DNA of 14,419 nucleotides from Thermodesulfovibrionales bacterium (GCA_020053565.1 JAGVMY010000089.1:1-14419); one strand, 5' to 3'. Positions 6,223 through 13,683 are shown, counted from the stretch's first letter. Notes: generated by a model from the letters alone, not told the origin. Made by a program: numbers and translations.

Positions 6223-6959
6223 TGGCAACTTTTATTTTATTCATATCCCGTTATTTATCATTGCTTGCAATTTGTTGCTTATTCCTTGGAAATTTTTCCA
6301 CATTAATGGCAGCAGACCTTTATGCACAAAAGCGGCAGATGATGGTTGACAAGGATATTAAAGGGAGGGGTGTAAAGGACAAGAAAGTACTTGAGGTAAT
6401 GGGAAAAGTTCAAAGACACCTTTTTGTAGATGAGCATTTAAAGGAAAAGGCATATGCAGATCATCCATTACCAATAGGAGAAGGACAGACAATATCTCAG
6501 CCTTATGTTGTAGCTCTGATGACAGAGGCATTACGGTTAAAGAATACTGACAGGGTACTTGAGATAGGCACAGGCTCTGGTTATCAGGCAGCTGTGCTTG
6601 CAGAAATAGTAAAAGAAGTCTACACGATTGAGGTAAGGAAATCCCTCACAGATATGGCAACAAAGAGGCTTATAGACCTTGGCTATAGAAATGTGAAGGT
6701 GAAACATGCTGATGGTTATTTTGGATGGGAAGAATATGCACCATTTGATGCAATCATCATCACTGCAGCTGCAAACCATATCCCGCCAGCCTTAATTAAG
6801 CAACTTAAAGAAGGGGGAAGACTTATTGTCCCTCTTGGGAGCACAGTCTATTATCAGACATTGACACTTGCAACAAAGAAAAAAGGTGAGCTTAATGTCG
6901 AGCAAATGGGGTCAGTAGCCTTTGTGCCAATGATCGGAGAGGCACAGAAAAAAAGATAA
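6222..6959 (+). CDS. pcm: Protein-L-isoaspartate O-methyltransferase with N-terminal hydrophobic leader
   Basis: Repairs damaged proteins by AdoMet-dependent methylation of L-isoaspartyl residues. The 245-residue frame has the PCMT substrate region DHPLPIGEGQTISQPYV (80-96), the AdoMet motif VLEIGTGSGYQA (112-123), an acidic strand end IEVR, the FDAIIITAA motif and the GGRLIVPLG strand. The 28 codons before Met29 are hydrophobic (SLLAICCLFLGNF), giving a signal-peptide-like start if the GTG at 6222 is used. ATG at 6306 (MAADLYAQKRQMM) would give a cytosolic enzyme of ordinary length. Neither start has a clear ribosome binding site; GTG overlaps the previous stop. A secreted form is puzzling because AdoMet is made in the cytosol. 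It converges on the membrane protein gene at 7015 with a 55-bp gap. Confidence 0.93.
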   Translation: MATFILFISRYLSLLAICCLFLGNFSTLMAADLYAQKRQMMVDKDIKGRGVKDKKVLEVMGKVQRHLFVDEHLKEKAYADHPLPIGEGQTISQPYVVALMTEALRLKNTDRVLEIGTGSGYQAAVLAEIVKEVYTIEVRKSLTDMATKRLIDLGYRNVKVKHADGYFGWEEYAPFDAIIITAAANHIPPALIKQLKEGGRLIVPLGSTVYYQTLTLATKKKGELNVEQMGSVAFVPMIGEAQKKR

Positions 6960-7014
6960 TATACTTTATTGTTGCAATAATGTGAGGCAGATACGCTGAA
7001 AACCCCTTGCAAAT

Positions 7015-9537
7015 CTATGGGATTTTGTTTATTTTTAAAAAATTCTGCAGCGTGATAAATGCCATCAGATATGCGAATGCACCAAGCCACAGGACGATTG
7101 TAAACCCGAGTGTCATAGCTAACATAATAGTGAGGATAGGCGCGAGAACAGAGAAGCACCCATTAATCGCCCATGCCCATGGGATTAATAATTCATTTTT
7201 CTTGCCAAGAATTTTCAGTCCTGTGGGAAAGGGGATGCCCATGAGAAGACCGAGTGGCATCAGTATGAAGAACACTAAAGGAATCTTGACTAAAATCGAA
7301 TATGGAGAAATTATGTCCGAGACAGCAGGAAGAAATATACTGTAAAGAATAATAAGAAATGTGATTATAAGAGCGGTAACAGGATTTCTTAAACCTGAAA
7401 CCCTGTGGCTTAATAGACTCCCAATGCCTGAGCTTATGAGGAGTGATGTGAGGACTGTTGCAACTGCATAGGATGGATTTTCAAGGGGGAGGATGATTTT
7501 CTGGATAAAAGATATTTCTACAAACATAAATCCGATACCAAGGAAAGCAAAGTAAGGAAGAAAATTATTTACTCTGCCATTGCGAGGCGGAGCCGAAGCA
7601 ATCTCTTTTTTTTCTTTTGTCATTTTTTGGGGGGATTGCTTCGTCGTCCCGATATAATCGGGACTCCTCGCAATGACACCTGAGATAGTATTTCTATGCT
7701 TTTTTGACAAAGCCGGCAATAATACGAGTATAAGGCTTAAAAACAATACCTGTATGAACACTGCAGGGAGGATGTACCCTTCTTCTATAAAATAGTGCCA
7801 CTTTTCTCCCATAATGGTATAGATTGCCTTGATGTTCTTAAGTTTGAGGTAATAATGGGAAAATGGGTAATCGTCACGAACAGGACTTATATCGAAAATA
7901 TAATCATGGGTAAACCTTAAACGTGTTTCAGGGTTGAGGATATTTTTAAATGCAGTAAAGTATTCGTTTGAAGGCATTCGAATGTAGATATTAGTCTCTT
8001 CTTCCCTGATACCCGGATAGTATATCAGGTCAAATCTCCTTTCTTTTGAGAAATTCTTGATAGCATCTATTTCATTCAGGGTAAAAGGAGTCTTTTTTAC
8101 GAGGATACCTATACTTCCCCAGCTTCTGAGAGCAACAAAATGATTCTGTATATCTTTTATCCCGAGTTCCTCCATAGAGGTGATTAAAGTGGTCATAAGT
8201 CTCAATTCTATTCTTGGCGGTGGGAGTATAAATAGGTTGATGCTCAAAAGCCCCTCATCTCTCAGATGATGTAAATATTCCTTGAAGCCTTCAACAGTAA
8301 ACCTGTAGTCCTCTGCTATTCCGAAAGAACCTGAGGGTATTGTTCCCATCAAAGATATGTCAATAATATCGAATTGTTTAACGTCTGATCTTAACCATGA
8401 CCTTCCAAGTCCTTGCCACGTATTCTGAGAATAGATGCCACCTGAAAATTTATTGAAATCCTCCTTTATGACCTTTATTAATAAAGGATTACTTTCAAAT
8501 TTATATATAGTTGAAGAGCCATAATATTCTGCAACAAGGCATTGAAGACCACCTTTCGGGTCAAGGATTAATACATCATCCAATCCCCCCATCCCCCCTT
8601 TATTCGCCTCAGGCGGAGGGGGTGAGGGAGAATTACGTATTTCATAGGGCAGGGCAGATGGCAGGTATTGGAGAAATGCTAAGGATTTTCGATCAGCAGT
8701 GGATGTGATTGCATTTATTTCACTTCCGTCTATTGAAAGTCCTATCTGTTCAGGAAGTGTGTCGAGATACTTAAGGCTCAGGCCAGGAGCGAAACGCACT
8801 GCAGGGCTTTTAAATGTATCTATCTTTGAGAAGGGACTGAAATAGGTTTTGAGATGTTCTGCACCGGGATATCTCAATGCAAGTGGCAGACCTTTATACG
8901 GTGACATCCTGATGTTGATAAATTCGGGATGAAAAATTATAAGTAAAATAGTGAGCATGATAAAAACCAGAGAGGCGGCTCTTAGCAGTTTTTTACCCAT
9001 AACGAATGCTGCGATTAAAGCAATGAAAGAAAGGATAAAGACAGCATTGTCAGGTCCTGTAACAGACATAAGATAAAGGATTCCCATAGAACCCATACCT
9101 GCACCAAGGAGGTCTGCGCCATAAAGCAGGCCTGATTTCTCACTTATCGAGGAGAATGCTGTAGCGATGATCAGTCCTGCAAAGAAAAAAGGTATCGAAA
9201 GAGTAATGTAGTAAAGGCCAATATAAAAGAGCTCTATCCTTGACCATGAGAGCCTCACAGGGTCAAATGGTATCACATTTGAAAGGAGATAGCTTAAAGA
9301 TATACTGATACCGAGTAACAGGCTATAGATACTGATATAAGAGGGATTTCTCAGTTTTAGATTAAGTGATAATACTGTCCCGCTTGCACCGATGCCAAGC
9401 ATGGCAATACTTATTATCATGAAAGCAAAATGGTACCAGAGTGAGATAGAAAATATTCTTGTAAGAGTTATCTCATACGCAAGGCTTGAAAACGAGCAGA
9501 GAAATAGTACAAATAATATTTTAGAGTCTCGAATCAT
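7015..9537 (-). CDS. Large membrane protein with spermidine-synthase-like (Rossmann) domain between two TM bundles
   Basis: An 840-residue protein. The N-terminal bundle (about seven helices, residues 5-205) begins with AYEITLTRIFSISLWYHFAF, a hallmark of the TM-flanked spermidine-synthase-like family. A soluble region (about 210-580) has a methyltransferase-like core starting VLILDPKGGLQ (about 324), with FDIIDISL and AEDYRFTVEGFKEYLHHL as the downstream family segment. A C-terminal bundle (from about 590) has GFMFVEISFIQ and PWAWAINGCFS. The glycine loop reads DPKGG rather than the canonical GxGxG, so catalysis is uncertain; polyamine synthesis should not be assumed. Two palindromic repeats are inserted in-frame at about residues 302-319 and 621-654, both in predicted loops. 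The ATG at 9537 has a TATAAT 12 nt upstream and no ribosome binding site. It is divergent from the TPR protein. Confidence 0.85.
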   Translation of the reverse strand: MIRDSKILFVLFLCSFSSLAYEITLTRIFSISLWYHFAFMIISIAMLGIGASGTVLSLNLKLRNPSYISIYSLLLGISISLSYLLSNVIPFDPVRLSWSRIELFYIGLYYITLSIPFFFAGLIIATAFSSISEKSGLLYGADLLGAGMGSMGILYLMSVTGPDNAVFILSFIALIAAFVMGKKLLRAASLVFIMLTILLIIFHPEFINIRMSPYKGLPLALRYPGAEHLKTYFSPFSKIDTFKSPAVRFAPGLSLKYLDTLPEQIGLSIDGSEINAITSTADRKSLAFLQYLPSALPYEIRNSPSPPPPEANKGGMGGLDDVLILDPKGGLQCLVAEYYGSSTIYKFESNPLLIKVIKEDFNKFSGGIYSQNTWQGLGRSWLRSDVKQFDIIDISLMGTIPSGSFGIAEDYRFTVEGFKEYLHHLRDEGLLSINLFILPPPRIELRLMTTLITSMEELGIKDIQNHFVALRSWGSIGILVKKTPFTLNEIDAIKNFSKERRFDLIYYPGIREEETNIYIRMPSNEYFTAFKNILNPETRLRFTHDYIFDISPVRDDYPFSHYYLKLKNIKAIYTIMGEKWHYFIEEGYILPAVFIQVLFLSLILVLLPALSKKHRNTISGVIARSPDYIGTTKQSPQKMTKEKKEIASAPPRNGRVNNFLPYFAFLGIGFMFVEISFIQKIILPLENPSYAVATVLTSLLISSGIGSLLSHRVSGLRNPVTALIITFLIILYSIFLPAVSDIISPYSILVKIPLVFFILMPLGLLMGIPFPTGLKILGKKNELLIPWAWAINGCFSVLAPILTIMLAMTLGFTIVLWLGAFAYLMAFITLQNFLKINKIP
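7576..7678. repeat. Palindromic repeat (CATTGCGAGG...GAAGCAATC type) inserted in-frame in the membrane protein gene
   Basis: Left arm: CATTGCGAGG (7578-7587) and GAAGCAATC (7595-7603). Right arm: GATTGCTTC (7634-7642) and CCTCGCAATG (7666-7675), so both blocks recur in inverse order. The right arm also holds a perfect 8-bp hairpin, GTCCCGAT-ATA-ATCGGGAC (7646-7664). From memory, this GTCATTGCGAGG repeat type is widespread as an interspersed repeat in bacterial genomes. Here it is read through as protein (about residues 621-654, VIARSPDYIG...APPRNGR) without a stop. Confidence 0.85.
8582..8633. repeat. Second, different palindromic repeat (C/G-run type) inserted in-frame in the same gene
   Basis: AATCCCCCCATCCCCC on the left faces GGGGGTGAGGG..AATT on the right, around a central CGCCT-C-AGGCG palindrome (8605-8615). 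In the protein it appears as the low-complexity segment SPSPPPPEANKGGMGG just before the Rossmann beta-1 strand (VLILDPKGG). It is a separate family from the element at 7576-7678. Confidence 0.8.
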
Positions 9538-9549
9538 GGTATTAAGAAA

Positions 9550-9572
9550 ATTATATCTAACTGAATTATAAT
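9550..9572. promoter_or_regulatory. Back-to-back -10 elements for divergent genes in a 46-bp gap
   Basis: A consensus TATAAT lies on the minus strand (9550-9555), 12 nt before the ATG at 9537. Another lies on the plus strand (9567-9572), 11 nt before the ATG at 9584. The -35 positions are poor matches (TGTAAT and AAGAAA, approximately). If both are used, leaders would be only some 4-6 nt long, i.e. leaderless-like, consistent with the absence of Shine-Dalgarno sequences at both starts. The AT-rich gap makes chance matches possible. Confidence 0.4.
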
Positions 9573-9583
9573 ATTACATTTCT

Positions 9584-10807
9584 ATGAATTATTCATTGAT
9601 GGGAAAGAAAAGAACCACTTTCGAAATTATCTCTCTTTCTATTTTTCTGCTTTTAACGTTACTTGTTTCACGTGCTGATGCAAAAATTCCTGACGTTATA
9701 GTAAAACAGAAAAAAGCAGTTGTTACCGTTTATGTGAATGACAGGGATGAAAAACAGGTTGTTTCAGGAAGCGGATTTATTGTTGACCAGAGTGGAATTA
9801 TTGCAACATCCTGCTCTGTGATCACAAAGTGGCTTGAAGCAGTAGGACATACACTTGTTATCAAACTGGAAGATGGTACTTATTTCCCTATGGAAGACGT
9901 ATTCTCCTGTAGTTATAAAAATAATCTTGCATTATTGAAAATAAAAGCAAAAGACCTTACAGCAGTCAAACTTGCTGTTGACTATAGACCAAAACAGAAA
10001 GAAAACATTTTTGTTATAGGAAGCCCATCAGGATTAGAAACTATTATATCAGGCAGTATGATAAAGAGTGTGCGTGAAAAGGATGATTTTATTGAGATTG
10101 CCATGCCTGTTACTCAAAGAAGTAGTGGAAGCCCTGTATTTAATATGAAAGGTGATGTCATAGCTGTTGCACTATCGCCCTTGAAAAAGAAGCAGAGTCA
10201 TAATGGGGCAATTTCAATAAGGCATGTTGCAAATCAGCTTAATGACTATAGAAAAGTACAAAAAAAGATGATGAAGCAGAAACTTGTGAGTCTTGATGAA
10301 GAGAGTGATATTTCTGCAAGACAGAGTAAACCTGACATGATGGAAAGACCGGAAATAAGATTAGATAGTGCCGAATCATATTTTCTCCTTGGTTCCAGCT
10401 ATGACAAGAGCAGTATGTATAAAGAGGCTATAGAAGCATACAAACAGGCAATAATAATGAAACCTGATTACGGAGATGCGTATGTGAATCTTGGTCTGGA
10501 TTATTACAGACTGAGCAAATATCCTGAGGCCATAGACGCATATACAAAGGCAATAAAAATTAAGCCAGATGCCCAGTCAATTTATAATAAGTTAGGCACA
10601 CTCTATATCGTTCTCGGCAAGTATTCTCTGGCGCTCAATACATTTAAGAAGGCGATAACTATAGACCCACAAAATTCTTCGATACACTTTAATCTCGGTA
10701 TTGCCTATTTTCTTAGTGGAGATAAAACAGCTGCTTTTGAAGAGTATATTATTTTAAAGGAGCTTGATAAAGAACGTGCAAAAAATTTGTTTGATGTAAT
10801 GTATTAA
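9584..10807 (+). CDS. Secreted degenerate trypsin-like (HtrA-fold) protein with four TPR repeats
   Basis: A 407-residue exported protein: signal peptide with ADA-KI cleavage near residue 33, a trypsin-like domain (about 38-215), a lysine-rich linker, then four TPR units (about 263-296, 297-330, 331-364, 365-397). The protease fold is recognisable from GSGFIVD (62-68), NNLALLKI (113-120), VIGSPSGLE and SSGSPVFN (180-187). Aligned by eye with DegP-type enzymes, the catalytic His is Ser78 (ATSCSV in place of TNNHV) and the Asp is Asn114, while Ser181 remains. It is therefore probably not an active protease and may be a binding scaffold in the periplasm. The ATG at 9584 (or Met6 at 9599) lacks a ribosome binding site. 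Its TAA overlaps the stop of the convergent L,D-transpeptidase. Confidence 0.88.
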   Translation: MNYSLMGKKRTTFEIISLSIFLLLTLLVSRADAKIPDVIVKQKKAVVTVYVNDRDEKQVVSGSGFIVDQSGIIATSCSVITKWLEAVGHTLVIKLEDGTYFPMEDVFSCSYKNNLALLKIKAKDLTAVKLAVDYRPKQKENIFVIGSPSGLETIISGSMIKSVREKDDFIEIAMPVTQRSSGSPVFNMKGDVIAVALSPLKKKQSHNGAISIRHVANQLNDYRKVQKKMMKQKLVSLDEESDISARQSKPDMMERPEIRLDSAESYFLLGSSYDKSSMYKEAIEAYKQAIIMKPDYGDAYVNLGLDYYRLSKYPEAIDAYTKAIKIKPDAQSIYNKLGTLYIVLGKYSLALNTFKKAITIDPQNSSIHFNLGIAYFLSGDKTAAFEEYIILKELDKERAKNLFDVMY

Positions 10808-11394
10808 GGTTTGATTTCTATAGGTGTTCCATCAGGAATAAGTTGCCAGATTTCTTCAATTTCAGAATTAGTCACTGCAATACATCCATTTGTCCAGTCC
10901 AGGGCTCTGTGCAATTTTTCAAGGTTTGCTAAATCCTCAGATAAACCATGAATCATTATACTTCCACCTGGTGACATTCCACGCTTCTGAGCGTTCAAGA
11001 TGTCTGATTCATTTGGATATGAAATAGTTATGGATAAATGGTACTTACTCTTTGGATTTCTTGAATTTAAAATATAAGTTCCTTCAGGCGTTTTCTGATC
11101 TCCTTCATGGATTTTATGGCCTAAGGGCTGTTTGCCCAGAGCAATCCTGTATGTCTTTAGAATTTCACCATTTTGTAATAACATCATCAATCTTTTACTT
11201 TTAATCACCACTACTTTATCAGCTTGAGCAAATGTAGCAAGTGCCTTTTCAGGCCAGAAGAAGTCATGGAACAAAAAGACAATCAATAGGGGAACAATGA
11301 ATGTAATAATTTTATTTCGCAGCAATTGATGAGAGCTACACGGTTTCAATGCTGTGTTATTTTCTCTCTGTTTTAGCAGAGATTGACTTATCAA
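10804..11394 (-). CDS. L,D-transpeptidase (YkuD/ErfK family), membrane-anchored
   Basis: A 196-residue protein with a hydrophobic segment at 29-45 and a periplasmic YkuD domain (about 58-195). YkuD enzymes make 3-3 peptidoglycan cross-links or attach proteins to the wall through a catalytic cysteine. The catalytic segment is MIHGLS (147-152), then HRALDWTNGCIAVTN (162-176) with the nucleophile Cys171 and His149; early strands show KSKRLMMLLQNGE and TPEGTYIL. The start is TTG at 11394, with GAGGGG about 11 nt upstream and no ATG before the membrane segment, so the exact N-terminus is uncertain. It is divergent from cooC and shares the bases of its stop codon with the convergent TPR-protein gene (TTAA at 10804-10807). 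Confidence 0.92.
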   Translation of the reverse strand: MISQSLLKQRENNTALKPCSSHQLLRNKIITFIVPLLIVFLFHDFFWPEKALATFAQADKVVVIKSKRLMMLLQNGEILKTYRIALGKQPLGHKIHEGDQKTPEGTYILNSRNPKSKYHLSITISYPNESDILNAQKRGMSPGGSIMIHGLSEDLANLEKLHRALDWTNGCIAVTNSEIEEIWQLIPDGTPIEIKP

Positions 11395-11464
11395 TAATTT
11401 TAATGCCCCTCAGTACTCTGCTATGATAATGTATTATATTATATCAAAAGGTATATTCTCTGGT

Positions 11465-12244
11465 ATGAAAATAGCAATCACAGGGAAGGGTGGAGTTGGT
11501 AAGACCACACTTGCTTCTCTCTTAAGCCATCTCTTTGCAGCAGAAGGGAAAAGGGTTATTGCAGTTGATGCTGACCCTGATGCAAACCTCGCATCAGCAT
11601 TAGGTATTTCAGGTGAGCAGGCCCGAAAAGTAGTTCCTTTAGCAGAGATGACAGAACTTGTAGAGGAGAGAACAGGAGCAAAACCTGGAAGCATGGGTGT
11701 GGTGTTCACACTGAACCCTAAGGTTGATGACCTGCCAGAGAGTATCGGGTATCATTTCAATGGAATTGTGCTCCTTATCATGGGAAAGCCAAAGACCGCA
11801 GCATCCGGATGTTACTGTCCTGAAAATGTACTTCTGAGAAGGCTTCTGAGACATCTTGTCGTTGAGAGGAATGAGGTTGTTATTGTTGATATGGAAGCAG
11901 GCATAGAGCATCTCACAAGGGGAACCGCAGAGGCTGTTGATGCATTTATCGTTGTTGTTGAACCCGGGCAGAGAAGCATACAGACAGCAAAGACGATTAA
12001 GGAAATGGCAGAAAAACTTGGTGTAAAAAAGGTATTTGTTGTTGCGAATAAGCTAAGGAGCAATGAAGATTTCAATTTTATAAGAGATACTATTGGAGAT
12101 ATGGAACTGATAGGTTCGATTACATTTAACGATGCGATATTAGCAGCGGATATTAAAGGATGTTCACCCTATAGTTATTCTCCTGAGAGTGTGGCAGAGG
12201 TGAAGGAGATTAAAGAGAATATTGAAAAGTCTTTGAGTCAATAA
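11465..12244 (+). CDS. cooC: CO dehydrogenase maturation ATPase, CooC type
   Basis: A 259-residue SIMIBI/MinD-like ATPase that helps insert nickel into the C-cluster of Ni-CO dehydrogenase. It starts MKIAITGKGGVGKTT, a deviant Walker A with Lys8 and Lys13 (7-14). It continues with AVDADPDANLA (33-43), the metal-binding CYC motif (Cys116 and Cys118 in ASGCYCPEN) expected of CooC at the dimer interface, VIVDMEAGIEHLTRGT and VVEPGQRS. The CxC pair and EAGIEHL distinguish it from MinD, ParA and NifH relatives. The start at 11465 is preferred because it gives the usual family N-terminus; a frame 14 codons longer begins at 11423. No CODH gene is in the window. It lies 49 bp upstream of a folate enzyme, consistent with one-carbon metabolism. 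Confidence 0.92.
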   Translation: MKIAITGKGGVGKTTLASLLSHLFAAEGKRVIAVDADPDANLASALGISGEQARKVVPLAEMTELVEERTGAKPGSMGVVFTLNPKVDDLPESIGYHFNGIVLLIMGKPKTAASGCYCPENVLLRRLLRHLVVERNEVVIVDMEAGIEHLTRGTAEAVDAFIVVVEPGQRSIQTAKTIKEMAEKLGVKKVFVVANKLRSNEDFNFIRDTIGDMELIGSITFNDAILAADIKGCSPYSYSPESVAEVKEIKENIEKSLSQ

Positions 12245-12293
12245 AAAGTTCATTTATGAATGAGTTTATCAGTCAATCATTTGTTGCAGTTTT

Positions 12294-12860
12294 ATGAAAA
12301 AGAGACTCAGAAAAGAAATCATTGAAAAAAGAAATTCTCTTCCTCTTTTTGAAAGAAAGAAGAAGGACTTGCGTATAATGAAAAAACTTTTCACTCTACC
12401 AGAGTTCAAGAAAGCACATACTCTATTGTTCTATGCATCTTTCAGGACAGAAGTCAACACTATTGACATGATTAAGGAATCTCTGAAAATAGGGAAAAGG
12501 GTTGTACTTCCAAAAGTTGATAAAGACAGGCATAGACTTAATTTGTATGAGATAAAAGATACAGGTGAGTTAATCCCTGGATATAGTGGAATCCCAGAAC
12601 CATTTCTACCCGATGCGAAGTTCGTTAATGTCAATGATATTGACCTTATGATCATTCCGGGTACAGGTTTTGATTATTCAGGCAACAGGCTCGGGTATGG
12701 AGCAGGTTATTATGATGCGTTTCTTTCCGATATGCATGAGAAAATACCCTTAATTGCACTGGCATATGAAGAACAGCTTGTTCAATCAATCCCTTCAGAA
12801 CTCCATGACATAAAGGTTGATATAATTGTTACAGATAAACAGGTGATAAAAATTCAGTAA
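12294..12860 (+). CDS. 5-formyltetrahydrofolate cyclo-ligase
   Basis: A cytosolic enzyme (188 residues, normal length) that converts 5-formyl-THF to 5,10-methenyl-THF using ATP, returning an inhibitory folate to the one-carbon pool. Visible features are the N-terminal KKRLRKEIIEKRNSL helix, YASFRTEVNT (47-56), VVLPKV (70-75) and the family signature PGTGFDYSGNRLGYGAGYY (122-140) with the glycine-rich phosphate loop. It sits 49 bp after cooC and 16 bp before the inositol-phosphatase gene, all on the plus strand, so the three are probably cotranscribed. There is no clear Shine-Dalgarno sequence before the ATG. Confidence 0.94.
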   Translation: MKKRLRKEIIEKRNSLPLFERKKKDLRIMKKLFTLPEFKKAHTLLFYASFRTEVNTIDMIKESLKIGKRVVLPKVDKDRHRLNLYEIKDTGELIPGYSGIPEPFLPDAKFVNVNDIDLMIIPGTGFDYSGNRLGYGAGYYDAFLSDMHEKIPLIALAYEEQLVQSIPSELHDIKVDIIVTDKQVIKIQ

Positions 12861-12876
12861 TTTTCAGAAATACATT

Positions 12877-13683
12877 ATGTCCGGTAACGAATTTCTGAGC
12901 ACCGCAGTGAGAGCTGCAAAACATGCAGGGCAATTCATACTCGAAAATCTTGGCAAGATTTCAAAGAAAGACATTGCGCTCAAGCAGGCATCGGACTTTG
13001 TGACGTTTGTTGATAAAGAGTCAGAGCAGATTATCATACATACAATAAAAGAAGACTTCCCCAATCACTATTTTCTTGCCGAAGAGTCCATTAAAGAAGT
13101 CGAGGTAGGGGAATATCGTTGGATAATAGATCCACTTGATGGCACGACAAATTATATTCATCAGTATCCTGTTTTTTCTGTCTCATTGGCACTTGAATAT
13201 AAGAAAGAAATAATCTTAGGCGTTACACTCGATATAGGGAGAGATGAACTTTTCACTACAGAAAAGGGAAGAGGGGCATTTTTAAACGGAAACCCCATAA
13301 AGGTATCTAAGGCCACCACATTAAAAGATAGTCTTATTACAACTGGTTTTCCTTTCCGCAGAAAAGAATTGATTGATGTATATCTAAAGCTTTTCAAAAA
13401 TGTCTTCAATAAGGTGAGTGACCTGAGGAGGGCTGGCTCTGCTGCACTTGACCTTGCCTATCTTGCCTGTGGTCGATGTGAAGGTTTTTTTGAAATCGGC
13501 CTCAGTCCATGGGATATCTCAGCAGGAGCTATCCTGATAAAGGAGGCAGGGGGAGTTATCACTGATTTCGGTGGAGGGCCTGATTACCTGTTAACAGGCA
13601 ATATAGTTGCGGGAACCCCTGCCGTCCATAAAGAGATACTGGCAGAAGTAAAAAGCGTTTTTAAAGGAGTTATCGAGAAATAA
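12877..13683 (+). CDS. suhB: Inositol monophosphatase family protein (SuhB-like)
   Basis: A Mg2+-dependent phosphatase of the IMPase/FBPase superfamily, 268 residues, as usual for the family. Metal ligands are visible as AEE (68-70) and DPLDGTTN (85-92), and the second signature SPWDISAGAILIKEAGG (210-226) carries Asp213. RRAGSAALDLAYLACGRCEGFFE is typical of bacterial SuhB/IMPase. The substrate cannot be told from sequence: inositol-1-phosphate, fructose-1,6-bisphosphate and NADP(H) phosphatases share these motifs, and E. coli SuhB also acts in rRNA antitermination. It follows the folate enzyme by 16 bp and converges on the CBS-protein gene with a 57-bp gap in which I see no convincing hairpin terminator. 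Confidence 0.92.
   Translation: MSGNEFLSTAVRAAKHAGQFILENLGKISKKDIALKQASDFVTFVDKESEQIIIHTIKEDFPNHYFLAEESIKEVEVGEYRWIIDPLDGTTNYIHQYPVFSVSLALEYKKEIILGVTLDIGRDELFTTEKGRGAFLNGNPIKVSKATTLKDSLITTGFPFRRKELIDVYLKLFKNVFNKVSDLRRAGSAALDLAYLACGRCEGFFEIGLSPWDISAGAILIKEAGGVITDFGGGPDYLLTGNIVAGTPAVHKEILAEVKSVFKGVIEK

Noticed and set aside
6019..6959. Small ORF and pcm as one frameshifted gene
   Set aside because: Each frame has its own hydrophobic leader, and the junction is a clean TAGTG overlap, so two coupled genes explain it without an error.
6854..7345. Open frames on both strands across the pcm/membrane-protein junction (6854-7159 minus, 7007-7345 plus)
   Set aside because: They lie antisense to clear genes, have no ribosome binding site and show no recognisable protein features.
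7015..9537. Calling the gene a pseudogene because repeats interrupt it
   Set aside because: The reading frame is intact through both repeats, and the conserved family segments before, between and after them are preserved.
11423..11464. Longer N-terminus for CooC beginning MIMYY
   Set aside because: CooC and related ATPases start at the MKIAITGKGG strand, and the extra 14 codons are AT-rich and look like promoter sequence.
11465..12244. MinD/ParA or NifH-like partition or reductase ATPase
   Set aside because: The CYC motif at residues 116-118, the EAGIEHL segment and the length fit CooC better.
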